Below are positions 1 through 11,411 of a DNA stretch of 64,000 bases, piece by piece. Source of the DNA: Sarcomyxa edulis (Eukaryota; Basidiomycota; Agaricomycetes; Agaricales; Mycenaceae); assembly GCA_009761415.1 (NCBI GenBank), contig QUOL01000034.1:23659-87658 (forward strand), written 5' to 3'. The position numbers and the translations under genes are program-made. How positions within the stretch are numbered: the stretch's first letter is position 1; every line of letters begins with the position of its first letter. The notes beneath the pieces are model-generated. The model saw only the letters and a program-made list of their open reading frames with translations, made no database searches and was not told the DNA's origin.

Positions 1-1031
1 AGGAGGCCTTGCATTTTTTTTTACCTCCGTTATTTCGGGCTTATACTGACATACGTTCTCACCCAGTCTCGTTCTTGTTAATCGTTTTGGAGAATATTGC
101 CGTTGTTTCGCGTGATTGCCGGTCTGCTTAAAGGATATCGTTGTCGCATCTCGTTGTGAGTTTTCTCGGAGGATACACTCGTCGCTTCTCGTTCTTGGAG
201 GATATTGCCGTCCGCTTGCAACATTAAGTATACATATCATACCGTTCTGTGTTTGTGTCCTGTATTGACTCCTCCCACTTTTAGCCCTCTCCATCATCTG
301 ATTGTGAACCAGTATAATATTCCCGAGCAAAACCCCTCTTCCTAATCCCCATGGTATCATTCCCCTTTCCATGCAGTCAATTACTTCAGACTTTCCTGTC
401 AGTGATTCTTTGCCGTGCTCAGATTTCTAGATAGTAGTCCTGCTGTTTCTTCCTTTTTGGACCAATAATGATGTGTAGGCTCTACACACATTCTATTCTC
501 TTTTCGTCACTGCATGGGCTTTGACACTCAAACTGATGAAATCTGCAGTCACGCCGAGTCCATATCGCGCATTGGTGTTTGTTTTGGGTCAAACAGCTCA
601 CCAAACTCAAACTCAAACTAACTCCCTGCAAGAGGGTGCCCTGGTCTATGGCTGGGGCCCGGGATATTCAAGTCGTTCACAACATTTTGCCCTCACGCCA
701 AAATGCTGTGTACCTACATCAATGTCATTTCCGTACTAGTACTACACACGCAAATGCAGGAGTAAGTTGTTTCCTTGTCTACAATGTATTTGGTATATAC
801 TTATTGACCTTCCTGTCGACACTAGCACGCGTTGTCGCGGTAAAGACGTGTCCTGTTTTGCGTGACCTGGCACGTGACCTCGCACATAAACAAACAACTT
901 CCTTGCTGACTTTTTCTTTTTTTCTTCTTGTTTTGTTTCCATTTCCTTCTTCTAACCTCTCCCTCTCGTCCTCTCCTTTGCTCTCTTCCTTCGCTCGTAT
1001 CGCTTTCGACATCGCTTTCGACATTCTATAG
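1..1031. other. Region upstream of the AT-hook family gene
   Basis: No convincing protein gene. Between about 90 and 225 a short unit recurs three times (GGATAT..CGTTGTCGC and TCTCGTT-type segments, roughly 40 bp apart). The pyrimidine-rich stretch 900-1010 leads to the first strong donor (GTGAGT at 1032), so 700-1031 probably holds the promoter and first untranslated exon of the gene whose ATG is at 1819. This is inferred from the splice sites only. Confidence 0.4.
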
Positions 1032-1275
1032 GTGAGTTGCTTCATTGTTCTGCTTTTCTTTCGTGCTGTCCCCCTCCCCTTCTCTCTGGTCTATCCAAGC
1101 AAGGGAGAGTTGACTCTCCTGTCCACTCCCTTGCTGACTGCGGCGTTGACTCTCCTGTCCGCTGTGGTCCCCAAGACATTGACTCCTTTGTCTGTCTTGG
1201 TGTTGGATCACCAATTTTGTTTTCTTCTGCATGGTCTGTCTTCTTGTTTCCGGGTGCTAATGTGTATCTTTACAG
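1032..1275 (+). ncRNA. Leader intron 1 with hairpin triad A
   Basis: Predicted 244-nt intron with donor GTGAGT at 1032, branch-like GCTAAT near 1256 and acceptor TTTACAG ending at 1275. It contains three successive hairpins. A1 has arms 1099-1107 and 1126-1134 (9 perfect pairs). A2 has arms 1136-1144 and 1161-1169 (9 pairs, three of them G-U). A3 has arms 1171-1178 and 1193-1200 (8 perfect pairs). Each apex reads TTGACTC..YTGTC, so GAC and GTC can pair around a six-base loop. The G-U pairs suggest that structure is kept at RNA level. The ncRNA label is an inference; it could simply be a structured intron. Confidence 0.6.
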
Positions 1276-1580
1276 TCATTCCTTGCTGCATATCTATAAT
1301 CCTATATTGCCCCTGCTTCGCCGTTCCCTTCGACATGTACGTTGAATTTCTTACAATTTGCGACTCGGCCTACCCACTAACAAATTTCGATGCAGACCTA
1401 CATCTTATTCAGTCTCGCCTCTCTGGTTCTTCTTGCCTCAAGTTTGCCGCCGCTATCGCCCTCCCCTTAGCATTGTACGTTACATCTAGAAACTTCACAA
1501 AGTCAACATGCCCACTAATGTTGCTCGATGCAGCTCTACTTCCTGCTTACCGGCCTTAGTTCTGTATCGACGAGGACATT
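1276..1580 (+). other. Leader exons with two small introns
   Basis: Two GT-AG introns of 59 nt each fit well at 1337-1395 and 1475-1533. Both start GTACGTT and end CGATGCAG, and both have a CCACTAA-type branch region, so this exon-intron unit looks duplicated. The exons at 1276-1336, 1396-1474 and 1534-1580 would be untranslated leader of the gene starting at 1819. Confidence 0.45.
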
Positions 1581-1803
1581 GTAAGTCAATTTAGCCGTTT
1601 TATTGTCTCGTTCCATCTCTTCTGTAGTCTATCCAAGTGAGGGGGTGTTGACTCTCCTGTCCAACCCCTTGCTTTCCGCGACATTGACTCTCCTGTCCGT
1701 CGCGGCACTCAAGACATTGACTCTATTGTCTGTCTTGGAGTTGGGTCACTACTTCTATCTTGTTCCGGTGGTTTCAGATTTTTCTAACGGTTCATTTGTG
1801 TAG
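1581..1803 (+). ncRNA. Leader intron 2 with hairpin triad B
   Basis: Predicted 223-nt intron with donor GTAAGT at 1581, branch CTAAC at 1784 and acceptor GTGTAG ending at 1803, only 15 nt before the ATG. B1 has arms 1640-1646 and 1664-1670 (7 pairs, one G-U). B2 has arms 1676-1682 and 1699-1705 (CCGCGAC/GTCGCGG, perfect). B3 has arms 1710-1716 and 1731-1737. All three share the TTGACTC..TGTC apex of triad A, but the B2 stem differs from A2 at several positions while staying paired. Confidence 0.6.
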
Positions 1804-3304
1804 TCATCCTTTCGGTTTATGGCGCCTCCTGCACCGACACGCATCACGTGTTCCGTGACGTGCAATACCCCACAAACTCGAACATCGCAGGCTCGTAGAG
1901 GGCGTAAGAAAACCGGTGCCAGGAAGAAGGCATTCTTGCCATCGTCGTCAGATCATGACTCTCCGTCTTCGGAGGAAGAAGCTGGCTCTTCGGGCCATGA
2001 AACCATGCCGTCCGAAGATTCCAACCAGGTGGAACGCAAAGTTGGCCGTCCGCCACCAGGAGCAGTAAGGAGTGTAATCCTTTGACGTCTCAGCGCCAAT
2101 CTCCTCCAACTCCCTCCGTGCCTCAGCACCAACCTCCTCCAATTCCATCCGCGTCTCAGCACCAAGCCCCTCCGCCTTCTGCAATTACACAACTCGCCGT
2201 GTCGACACCTTCTCCTGCTACGCCATTGCGTACGCCGACATTGCCAGATCCACCTCCCACCCCATCTGTCCAACGTGTCCGGACAAAAAGGAGGAGGACA
2301 GATAAAGCTGCCTCTAGGGCAATGTACCCCGCTTCCGTAGACATGAGCACCGTCAAGTATCCGTCAGCCTCTTCTCTGCAGCCTTATGAGCGAAATAGTG
2401 GATGGTTTGCGTACCGGTACGCCTTTTGGCATGCAACAAGGAAGATAATATGTCACGTTCAATATATTGGTGACACGCCAATTCTCGGTATTCCCGAGAA
2501 TGAAGAAGAGGCTGAGAGACTTGTCAAGACCAACATCCAAGTCTTCGAGACTGGCGCGTTTCACCCACTTCCCAAGGGCTGGATTGTTCCTGCCCACCAT
2601 CTCACAACTTCTCAACAGTTTGCAGACGACTACGATGATTGGCTTGCATCCAAAGATTGGAGTCCTGAGGATCTGGAGACGGGACCTTGGCTGTCAGTGC
2701 CACTAGAGGAGCCCGAGACTCCGGAAGGGCCTGTTGGTGAGCAAGCGTTCTGTATAGACAGCTCGCCATCGGAAGTCATCGGTTGCAACATCGATGATGA
2801 CTTACTCCCACAAATCAACAGTGATTTTGTGTGTGACCAAAGACTGGCCGGGTTGTGGATGTCGCGGATTTGGATGATGATCAAGATGAAGATGGAAATG
2901 ATGATGCGCCAATCATCAAGTCTTCCCCTTCTGGAAGTGATTGGAGTAAAGATCGCAAGGAGAAGGAGGCAAAGTTGGAATTCCGACGGAAATTGGGCTA
3001 TGATGAGCCACACACTGAGGAAGAGGACAATGAGGAGGACTTGGAACTTGAGGGAGAAGTTGTGGAGAGTCCTGACAGAGTTAATCACAAGGGGAAAGGG
3101 AAAGCTAAGGAGGTACATGTCGGCTCGGAGGATGAGATTGATACAGTGGATTGTAAGAGAGGTTCTCTTTCAAAAGATAAACTTGCGCGGATCGATTCGC
3201 TGCGCCGTTTGATTGAGATGGCCATTGAAGACCTAGCGAAAACTCTCAACAGGTCGCACTCTCTGGTCAAGTTAAACATTGGCTTCTTGATCACGCCGTC
3301 CCGT

Positions 3305-5051
3305 TGTGATGAGGACTGTGGCGCTAGGAGTAGATGGGTTAGACTCCTAACTGTAGTTCGCCTCTAGGGGGTAAGGTGACGTTTTCTCGGAGGGGATTTT
3401 ACGTAGCGAGAAATCCTAATGCCCAGTGACTTGTATTTGGATAATGTGTTCGTAAAACGGTGGCGAGGTGGGTATGAGATGATGAGGTGTAAGGAAAGCT
3501 TCGGACTTGTAGGTTCGTTCTCGGTAAGCCGTTTAGAGGTTTCGGACAGCTATAAGTTTGTTCTCAAAAAACCTGCGAAGGCTTTGGACAGCTTTCGGAG
3601 AGCTGACCGATGCTTCGGACAGCTTATAAACGTCTTTGGAGAGCTATCGAGGGCTTCGGACAGTTATAAGTTCGTTCTTGGAGAACCTACGAAGGCCTCG
3701 GACAGCTCTCGGTGAGCTGACCGATGCTTTGTATAGCTATAAAACGTCCTCGGAGAATTATCGAAGGTTTCGGACAGTTCTGAATTGATTTCGGAGAGCT
3801 TCGAGGGTTTCGGACAGCTCTGAACTGATTTCGGAGAGCTTCCTTTGTTCCGAGAGTGATACTGCTGGCTGAATCAAGTCCTTTTCTCTTTGTTCGACCG
3901 ACTCCTGTAATCGTTTCCTTGTCTCGGTTTCAGAAGTATGAGAAAGAGATAGAATTCCTATAGAGAGTGACTGGGTAGTTGGTCGATTTGGGTATGTTCC
4001 TCTGGTTCTCGTCCACACTGGTTCTATCTACCGTTCTCCATGTCCTATCCTACTTTATATATGAATTCCTTCCCTGTCCTTGCCTAATTCTTCACCCCGA
4101 GTGCCGTCCCAAGGTCCCCGAGATCTCCAATGATGAAACAGATCCGGTATTGGTTTTGATGTGTCCGAACCTCGCTCAGTGTGAAAGGTTAGGGCCTGAG
4201 GTGTTCTCTGAAAGCGTTGCAAGGTGAATTTGTGAAGGGATGAAACATGTCCGAGTGAGCAGGATGATGGGGAGCTTCCGATAGATTTTTCCAAGATGCG
4301 ACGGCCAAAGTTGTCCGAGAAGAGTGAATTTGATGTGGGTTGCTAGGCGGAGACCTGTAGTGTCTTTGTTAGCGGGCGATACCTCGCTTACAAGTGCTGT
4401 GTCATGTGATAAACACAGAGGGAAGAATATTCCGTAGCACCACTTGGTCAGGGTGGACGGAGGTCTTAACGAGGCGTCCAGATGCATGGAAAGGTGTGAA
4501 TTGAGATCGCAATGTAAAGGGAATATGTCCGATTTGATAGGAAGAACAGCTCAGGGCAGCAAGCATCACGTTGGCGGTATGTCGACTGGTGGCGATGTTT
4601 TGTCGGTGAAGTATCTCTCGATGAGGTCTTCTAGAGGTGAAAGGGAGCCTGCTGAAACGATTTGGGATCTGTCCGAAGGATCTAGGGGGCCGCGGAGAGG
4701 TGATCGAGTATATTGGACTTTCGGTCAGGTGAAACGACGATAGGGAATTGGGTTCTGGCGGTAGATTTCCCTCGGAGAAGTTGTTCGTGTGTGATTTCAA
4801 GTATTCCAAAACGTTCTGAGACGTGACCGAAGGCGGGTTAGCGTTTCGTGAGTGGATGAAGAGGCCGCTTTCGGGGAGAAACCGTCAAGTAGCGGGTACT
4901 TGGTGTCTTTCAGTGTCCGGTCATTCGAAAAGTAAGTCGTTTGTGGTGATGCCACCAGTATCTCTGTAGTTAGCTATGTCTGGGGAGTCGCATAAGAGTA
5001 GGTTGTTGTATAGTTGTCGATTCCTTGGCTGGGGATGCTGGCATCCTCACA
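3305..5051 (+). mobile_element. Solo LTR, copy 1 (TG...CA, 4-bp TSD)
   Basis: A 1747-bp repeat beginning TGTGATGAGGAC and ending GGCATCCTCACA. These are TG/CA ends with short imperfect inverted termini, typical of LTRs. It is flanked by CCGT on both sides (3301-3304 and 5052-5055), a perfect 4-bp target duplication inside an exon. Near 3500-3850 it carries a tandem unit based on TTCGGACAGCT. No gag, pol or polypurine tract is present, so this is a solo LTR. Copy 3 has the same length with roughly ten substitutions by eye. Three other copies lie in this window, all in the same orientation. Confidence 0.8.
4054..4064 (+). promoter_or_regulatory. Probable TATA box of the LTR promoter
   Basis: The sequence TTTATATATGA is preceded and followed by pyrimidine-rich sequence. 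It is conserved in the other copies (about 22997, 32331 and 49832) and is placed where a U3 promoter would sit in an LTR of this size. Confidence 0.45.
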
Positions 5052-6978
5052 CCGTGCTGCCAACCTGTGGAATCTCTATCAGCGATTCTACTCTCTTGAT
5101 CACCCTCAGCCAAAGCCAAGTGAAGGTGGTGAGCTCCTGTTCCGTCTACATTTCACTCAAACAGATACTAATAAACATTTCACAGGGGAAGCTGTCAGAG
5201 CATGGAACCGGGCTGTTCAAGCAGCATACACAGAGTTCATGGAAGGTGTAGATAGTAAGGACAAGGAGGGCTGGGAAGCTAAAAAGGAAGAGCTCCTTGC
5301 GGAACTTGCAGTTGCAGATGCCACCATTGCGATGCAATCCCCTGCCAAGGCTGTGAACACATGCATTCACCAATTGACACGCCTTGTTAGTTGGGATTTT
5401 TTCTTCCTACGATTGTGTTCTTGCTGATGTGGTACCACATATAGGCACAAAACTGGAGTAATATTGGTGTTGAGATGTGGGGAGGTGTTGTACACCATAA
5501 ACCTGAAGGCAACATCGCCAGTGGTACCTTCGCTGGCGCGCCCGAAATCAAAGCCATCATTGAAAAGAACAAAGTTCCTATCCAGGAGCTGACACATCTT
5601 GTCGCTGCAGGAATGATGTTAGTTTGTGAGTTTGCCAGTCCTTGAGCATGTCTAACACATTCTCACCATGTAGGGTGGAAATTGCCAACAAATCGGGACC
5701 TCTCATACTGCCTGTGTTGGCAGAGACAAAGAAGAAGCCCAAACAAGATGAGGTGCGCACTCAGGTGTACCTCATGGGTTTCCTCTAAAGGCAAACCACA
5801 TTTTGCAATCAAGACTGCCATCACCCATCACATCAGAGCTATGAACTGGCCTGATGGTGTCAAGCCTCTGGGCCCTGGTTTTGAGGTCAAGAAGTTGGTC
5901 GGTGCTTCATTGGGGCAGCTCGCTGATGCACTGAATGGAGAGGAAGGGGATACAGGTCAGGTCCATCAGGTTCGGTTTGAGAAGTGGTCAGAAGGTTTGT
6001 TTCTCAATGTTTCTCTTTATTTCTACTTATCTAAGCCATTGTTCTTCACAGAGAAATGTCAACTGTCTCCAGATTCCAAGGAGTATGCAATGATTCCTTT
6101 GGTGATCTCTCAAAGTGGCCCTGTGTTGTTCCGCGTCTCAGATTCTATGAAAGCTCCAAAGGATAAGGCTCCTGATGATCAGGGATCTTCTGATGAGGAA
6201 GTGCCTGCTCCACCTTATGACCCGTGGCAGTCGCAATCCAATTCCGGGAACGCTGTTGCCTCCACATCTCATCTTGGTCCCCAACAGCCTCCTCCTGGTG
6301 CTCGTCCCAGACAGTCTTCCTCTCACTCTCGTAAACGCTCTGCCTCACAGCAAAGGGCCGCATCAGATTCTTATCCCTTGATGCAATCTCGCTTGCGGGC
6401 TGAGCAACAATTGGCCCAGGTGGATGAAGACTATGCAGCAGATCACTTGGAGCAGCATCCTTCAAAACGCTCCAGAACTCAAGAACAGGAACATGCTGCT
6501 TATCCTGTGCAGTCGGACTCTTCCCAGCAACCATATCATGATCCTCGCATGTCCAGTCACCCTCCGGAGCCACAACATGGTTATCGTCAACCTTATCGCA
6601 ACTTGGACTATGAACATGATGAGCGACACATGAGGCAGGGGGACTATAACATGGAGCCTCGTCGCTATCATGGTTATGATTATTGGAGGCAATCACCAGG
6701 TCCTCAGCCTTGGGATGAGCCTAGACGTCATTATGGTGGAGGATATTCTGAGCCTTGATATCCCAACTATCCACCTCCACCTCCACCACCTCCCTCTTCC
6801 TGGCACCCTGATCCTGGACCTTGGCAGTATGATAATTCCAGCCGGCAGCCCAACAACCAGTCTCGTCGTGCTTCTGTTCCTCCACCTGAAAGGACCTTGG
6901 GGGTCCTCCCTCCAATGAGTTGAATAGAGGTGCATATGATGCTCCTTCCAGGCCGCGGAATGTCTACCGGGATCAGTA

Positions 6979-7215
6979 TTGAGTTGTTTTATATATTTTG
7001 TACATTTACGTTTACTGGCAGATACCCATCATTGCCATGGACTTGCATATTCTTTACGTTTACAGGCTGATACCAATAATTGCCATGGACTTGCATATTC
7101 TCTATGTTTACAGGCTGATACCAATGATTGCCATGGACTTATACATATCTTTACATTTTACTTTTGGCTTATACCCGCATATCTGCTCTTGCCATGGACT
7201 TGTACATGATATAGA
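6979..7215 (+). repeat. Tandem repeat of about 54 bp
   Basis: About three tandem copies of a unit containing ATTGCCATGGACTTGCATAT and TTTACAGGCTGATACC, then a decayed fourth unit. It lies directly downstream of the end of the disrupted gene. No coding function is supported; the open frames through it only mirror the repeat. Confidence 0.7.
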
Positions 7216-7265
7216 ACTTTAGATCATTCTGCATGTCCTGATACAATATTTCTCACTGGTTGAGC

Positions 7266-7740
7266 ACTCTGGTTCAATCTAGCGTGACATAATAGTTCAT
7301 GTTCTTTGTGCACAATTGAGAAATGCCTGCCCAAGTATGTAGGATCTCACCATGACTGGGTGTCCCATGGTTTCGTTGTGGTTTTCCTAGGTTCAATGCG
7401 GGATTACCCCACATGACTTGGGGACTTCCCATGCACCACCTGGGAATATCCCATATCTGATGTAGGATTGTCCCATTATGACTGGGATGTCCCATTGCCT
7501 AATTAAGATTATCCCGCGTCCAATGTGGGATCATCACACATGACTCGGGACTTTCCATTGGCCACTTGAGAATATGTTACATCTGATGTAGGACTGTCCC
7601 AGCATGACTGGGATGTCCCATTGCTCATCTGGGAATATCTCATCGGGAATGGAGCTGTCCCATTTTAACCAAGGCATCCCATGTCTATGCTGTGTATTCC
7701 TTTGTGAATATGGTACTTTCCAATGTATGTAAGGCTGATT
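7266..7740. repeat. Diverged repeat of self-complementary TGTCCCA/TGGGACA blocks
   Basis: Blocks of the kind GACTGGGATGTCCCATTGC recur about every 150 bp (near 7350, 7480 and 7600), each next to a block containing GGGAATATCCCAT or TCTGATGTAGGA. The repeated words are partly palindromic. No gene is visible. Confidence 0.55.
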
Positions 7741-8600
7741 AGATCGTAAAGAGAAAATGGTCTGCCTTGGGAGCCAGACCACAATTTTTAGATGTATGGC
7801 AAGGCGAGTGGGAGTTTGATTGAAAGCAATGTGAGGCAGGTAAATAGTGAAACCAATGCAAGTGATGGTAATGACACATTAGACTAGAGCTGTCAAGACA
7901 GAAAATAAAATGAGAATAGCAAAGATCTAATAAATTTACAATGGTAAATTGAAAACCGTGCAAAAGCAAAAGGGCACACAAGTGAGCGTGAGGGTGTCCT
8001 AGGTAAATGAACAATGAATGGGGGTGGTGATGATGATGTTGATGCCAACAGCAAGAAGGAAAAGGAAAGCGAGAGGGAATAGAGAATTTATACCAATCTT
8101 TAGCCAGTGCACAAGTGCGGATCTATCTGTAGGTACTTATGATTTGATCCATGAGAAACTCACAGGTGTGAGTAGTGTTTATTGACTCGACCTGTGGGTT
8201 AACTACCTGCACAGATCTGGGTATCAAATTTGAAGATATTTCACAGGTACTTGCTCAAGTAGATCCGTGGGTATTACGATATACGGCACATTTGTCAGCT
8301 TTTTAGCTTCAAAGCTCAATACCCACAGGTAACAGGTACCTGTTGGCAAATACCTGGCAGCTCTGGGTATTGGTTTTGAAGATGCAACTACCCACAGGTC
8401 AAGTACCCAAACCTGTGGATCATGATCTGTGCCTAGCCTTAGACCAATCCCGGTCAAGTACCCAAACCTGCGGATCATGATTTGTGCCCAGCCTTAGACC
8501 AATCCCAATGCAATATGAGAAACAATTACTTGCAACCAAATAAAAAAAACCTCTGCCTCGTCCTCTGGAGGCTTCACACCATCAGGAAAAATTACTTTGG
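7741..8600. other. Non-coding region with a tandem duplication
   Basis: No gene seen. Around 8160-8400 the words ACCCACAGGT and TACCTG recur in both orientations. At about 8393-8508 a block of about 57 bp containing GTCAAGTACCCAAACCTG and CCTTAGACCAATCCC is present twice in tandem. Confidence 0.5.
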
Positions 8601-8609
8601 TCTTAGGAC

Positions 8610-8765
8610 ATCTCAAAGTGCTTTAAGTCATCTCAAGTCACCAAGTCACTCAGGTCACTCAGGTCATCCCAAGCAGCCCTTAAGTCAATTGAAATAATTC
8701 CTGAACCCTGTAATGACTTAGGGTGACCTAAGGTCACGTCCAAATCACCTCAGGATCACTTATAC
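8610..8765. repeat. AGTCA/AGGTCA simple array
   Basis: Short repeated words AAGTCA, AGGTCACTC and AAGGTCAC are clustered here. The array is the left part of a composite unit (about 8600-10200) whose organisation is repeated at about 15460-17035. Confidence 0.5.
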
Positions 8766-8989
8766 AGCTTTGAGAAGTGTGTAGGATTGGCTAAATTTGC
8801 ATATTTTGATCGTTCAATTTACTCAAGTCAAAAATGAAGTTCAAAAAACCAAATTTTATTCAAACTATTCTATATACATCAGAAATACATCTAAACTATC
8901 TGAAAGAGCAGTACAGAGCGGTAAAATAAAGTAAGACAGAATACATGGAGATAGGTGAAGGTGAAGATAGATACAACAAGCTAGAAACA

Positions 8990-9690
8990 CAAAAAGAATG
9001 AAAAAAGATGTCCAGGGAGCAAGGAGAAGGTAGGAGGAGGTGTAGGAAGGTCCAGGGAGGTAGGAGGAGCAAGGAGGAAGTAGAAGAAGGTGTAGAAAGG
9101 TCCAAGAAGGTAGGAGGAGGTAAGGGGAGCAGAAAGAAGGTAGAAAAGGTGTAAAAAGGTAGGGTGAGGTAGGGGAAGGCAAAATAGAGGTGTAGGAAGG
9201 TCCAGAGAGGTAAAAAGAGGTGTAGGAAGGTCCAGGGAGGTAAAGGGAGGTGTAAGAAGGTCTAGTGAGGTAAAGGGAGGTAGTGAGAGGTGTAGGAAGG
9301 TCCAGGGAGGTAGGGGGAGCAAGAAGGAGGTAGGGGGAGGTGTAGGAAGGTCCAGGGAGGTATAGAGAGTAAATGGGAGGTAGGGGGAGCAAGAGAAAGG
9401 TGCAGAAAGGTAGAGGGAGTAAGGGGGAGGTACAGAAAAGTGAAAAGACAAGGGGACGGTGCAGGAAAGTGCAGAAAGGTGGAGGAAGCAAGGGAAAGGT
9501 ACCAAGAGGTAGGAAAGCCAAAGGAGAGATACAGGAAGGTAGGAGAAGCAAGAGGAAGATGCATGGTGGTGCAGAGAGGTGAGAGAAGGAAAGAAAAGGT
9601 GCAGTAAAGCTGACCAACTAAAAAGAAGGTCTAAGGAGGTCTAGAGAGGTAGGGAAAGTCAAAGAGAGGTGTAGACAGATGGGAGGGGCA
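8990..9690. repeat. Purine-rich minisatellite 1
   Basis: About 700 bp of almost pure purine on the plus strand, built from variable units such as AGGTAGGGGGAGGTGTAGGA and AGGTCCAGGG. Long Leu/Pro/Ser/Thr-rich frames on the minus strand are by-products of the repeat and are not called as genes. The strand asymmetry makes triplex or slipped structures possible (inference). Confidence 0.8.
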
Positions 9691-10110
9691 AGGATCATCT
9701 ATAGACAAAGCATATCAGCAGTGAAAATGAACAGGAAAACATACCAAGTCCAACCAAGCTGCCACGTCACATCATCCATCATCCATCATTCTCTGTCTCC
9801 CTACCTATCAAAAAAGTATACTAGTTGGCCAGAATGTAGGAGAATACATCTATGATGATGCAGATGTTGAGGAAGAAGAGAAATGGAGGAAGCAGAAGGG
9901 AGGAGGAAGTAAGAGAAACGATGCGCTGGCAGCAAAGTTGAACAGTGACAGTGTGATGTCACGTCACAATGAGAGCGGATTTCTCTAAGTCCAAAAAGTT
10001 TGAACACGTCTTGTAGTTTGCTTTGTAATAACATGAAAGGTGCTTTCATGTTACTGCATTGGGAGCTTGAGTCTGCGCCTGGTACATAGTGCGTTGCAGC
10101 AAACAATACT

Positions 10111-10192
10111 GTAAGGTTCTTTAGTGTAGTGGTCAAGTGTCGTGATGTTTCGGGCATTTCGGCGAGGAATGCTGAGGTTCTGAGTTTAACTC
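10111..10192 (+). repeat. tRNA-like sequence (SINE head or tRNA relic)
   Basis: An A-box-like stretch TAGTGTAGTGGTCAAG is followed about 50 nt later by a degenerate B-box TGAGTTTAACTC. The acceptor stem and anticodon arm do not fold cleanly, so it is not called a functional tRNA. It sits at the right end of the minisatellite unit, as does the similar element at 16940. Confidence 0.4.
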
Positions 10193-10199
10193 TTGTTGC

Positions 10200-11411
10200 T
10201 CGCAAAGTTTTTTCCAAATTTTACATGCATGTACTTGGTTTCTTTTTTTTACACATTTATCATTCCCATCATATGTATAGATGGACATTGTCTATCTTGG
10301 CCAGAAGTATCTTAAAGTGCCACAGATTGCTTTCACATGACCTGAGATTCCAAATATTTGTTAAGTTGGCCTAACATGACTTGTATCGACCTAAGATGTT
10401 TTCTTACACCTTGGAATAACCTGGCTAATGTCTGAGCTCTCAAGTCATGTCAAGACAAAGGTGTTTTTCCAGATGGAGGGGCATTTTTACATACAAGCAC
10501 GGTCAGAGGAGTGAGCTCAGACGGTTTCATTATGATTGTACAACCGCGTGCTAAAGCTGGAGCAACATTCCATGACCTGGAAGAAAGACGTCGGTGGTTG
10601 AGTTAAATTTTGAGAAGATCTGTCCACATGACGGTGTCAGTCCCAAAACTTACCACATATTAATAGGATAGTTCCACGGGATACTGTCAGAGGGGAAACA
10701 GGAAGGGAGTGAATCGAGCAGTGTCATAAGCTAAGACTTTCGACAAGAAAAAAAAAAGAGGAACAGGATGAATAATTACATCTGACCACAGACGCCTATT
10801 GGTTCATGGCGAGTGAAGGAAAGCTTAGTACGGTTGTCCACTTCAATGGTCTGTCACCTTCGTATCAGGACTCGGATGCAGACTGTGAGAAGAGAATCTT
10901 TGCACGCACTTCACCAACGATCTTGTCAGCCCAGCCAGCATAGTATCGAAGGCATTGGACGCTATCTCCGATGTCAAAGTCTCTATCCTTCTGATCCTGG
11001 ACAAACTCAATGCACCTGCTGCATTGGGCTGCCTGCAGTCTGTATGCATTTCAAGAGTTGAGCCAAGGATGGATGGACATCTACCGGATCCAACGCTTGG
11101 GTGACGTTTTTGACGTACAAAGGCATAGGGTCGGGACTTGAAACTGAGTGAGACCAAACACTCTAAAGGTTCACCCAACAATGAGTCGAGTTTGACTTGT
11201 CATCTGGAACCGTCGAGGAGTGAAACAGCCAAAAACACGAGTTTAACGACACAGAAGAGATACAAAGACGGAACGAGTAGCGATGATGCGTTGATGAAGT
11301 GGATATCTCTGGAGAAAAAAAGGGAACGGAACCAAAAAAAATAGTGATCATGTTCTCAGGTGGTGTTATGCAGCCTCCTCAGAAGTTGATTGAGTATCCC
11401 AACTCCCGCGT
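10200..11411. other. Non-coding region, no gene recognised
   Basis: A moderately A/T-rich interval between the tRNA-like element and the homeodomain gene. Short open frames (for example near 10813-11181) lack splice-consistent extension or recognisable motifs. The last few hundred bases are probably the 3' flank of the minus-strand gene. Confidence 0.4.

Larger units (their letters stand above)
1819..6758 (+). pseudogene. AT-hook-like multi-exon gene split by a solo LTR
   Basis: The ATG at 1819 lies 15 nt after the structured leader intron. The N-terminus is Ser/Asp/Glu-rich and ends in a KVGRPPPG AT-hook-like motif. It is followed by a 62-nt intron (2065-2126), a Pro-rich segment, a conserved block at about 2360-2760 and an acidic segment read in a second frame after an intron near 2780-2846. 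At 3304 the reading frame enters the LTR at 3305-5051. If the LTR and one CCGT copy are skipped, the frame continues exactly from ITPSR into AANLWNLYQRF. Downstream exons use introns at 5396-5444 and 5618-5673 and end in a long Gln/Pro/Tyr/His-rich tail at 6758. A truncated paralogue lies at 24580. No function is recognised; a chromatin or DNA-binding role is only suggested by the AT-hook-like motif. The LTR should inactivate this copy unless it is spliced out. Confidence 0.65.

Noticed and set aside
7266..7740. CRISPR-like array because of regularly spaced partial palindromes
   Set aside because: Units and spacers are diverged and unequal, and the setting is a fungal nuclear genome.
8865..9617. 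Long Leu/Pro/Ser-rich open frames on the minus strand (and similar ones at 15800-16381)
   Set aside because: They are translations of purine-only minisatellites; all frames are open for lack of stop-forming bases, and there is no start context, splice structure or conserved motif.
10111..10192. Calling the A-box/B-box sequences here and at 16940, 18525 and 26246 as tRNA genes
   Set aside because: The acceptor stems and anticodon arms do not fold convincingly by eye; they were recorded as tRNA-like repeats instead.
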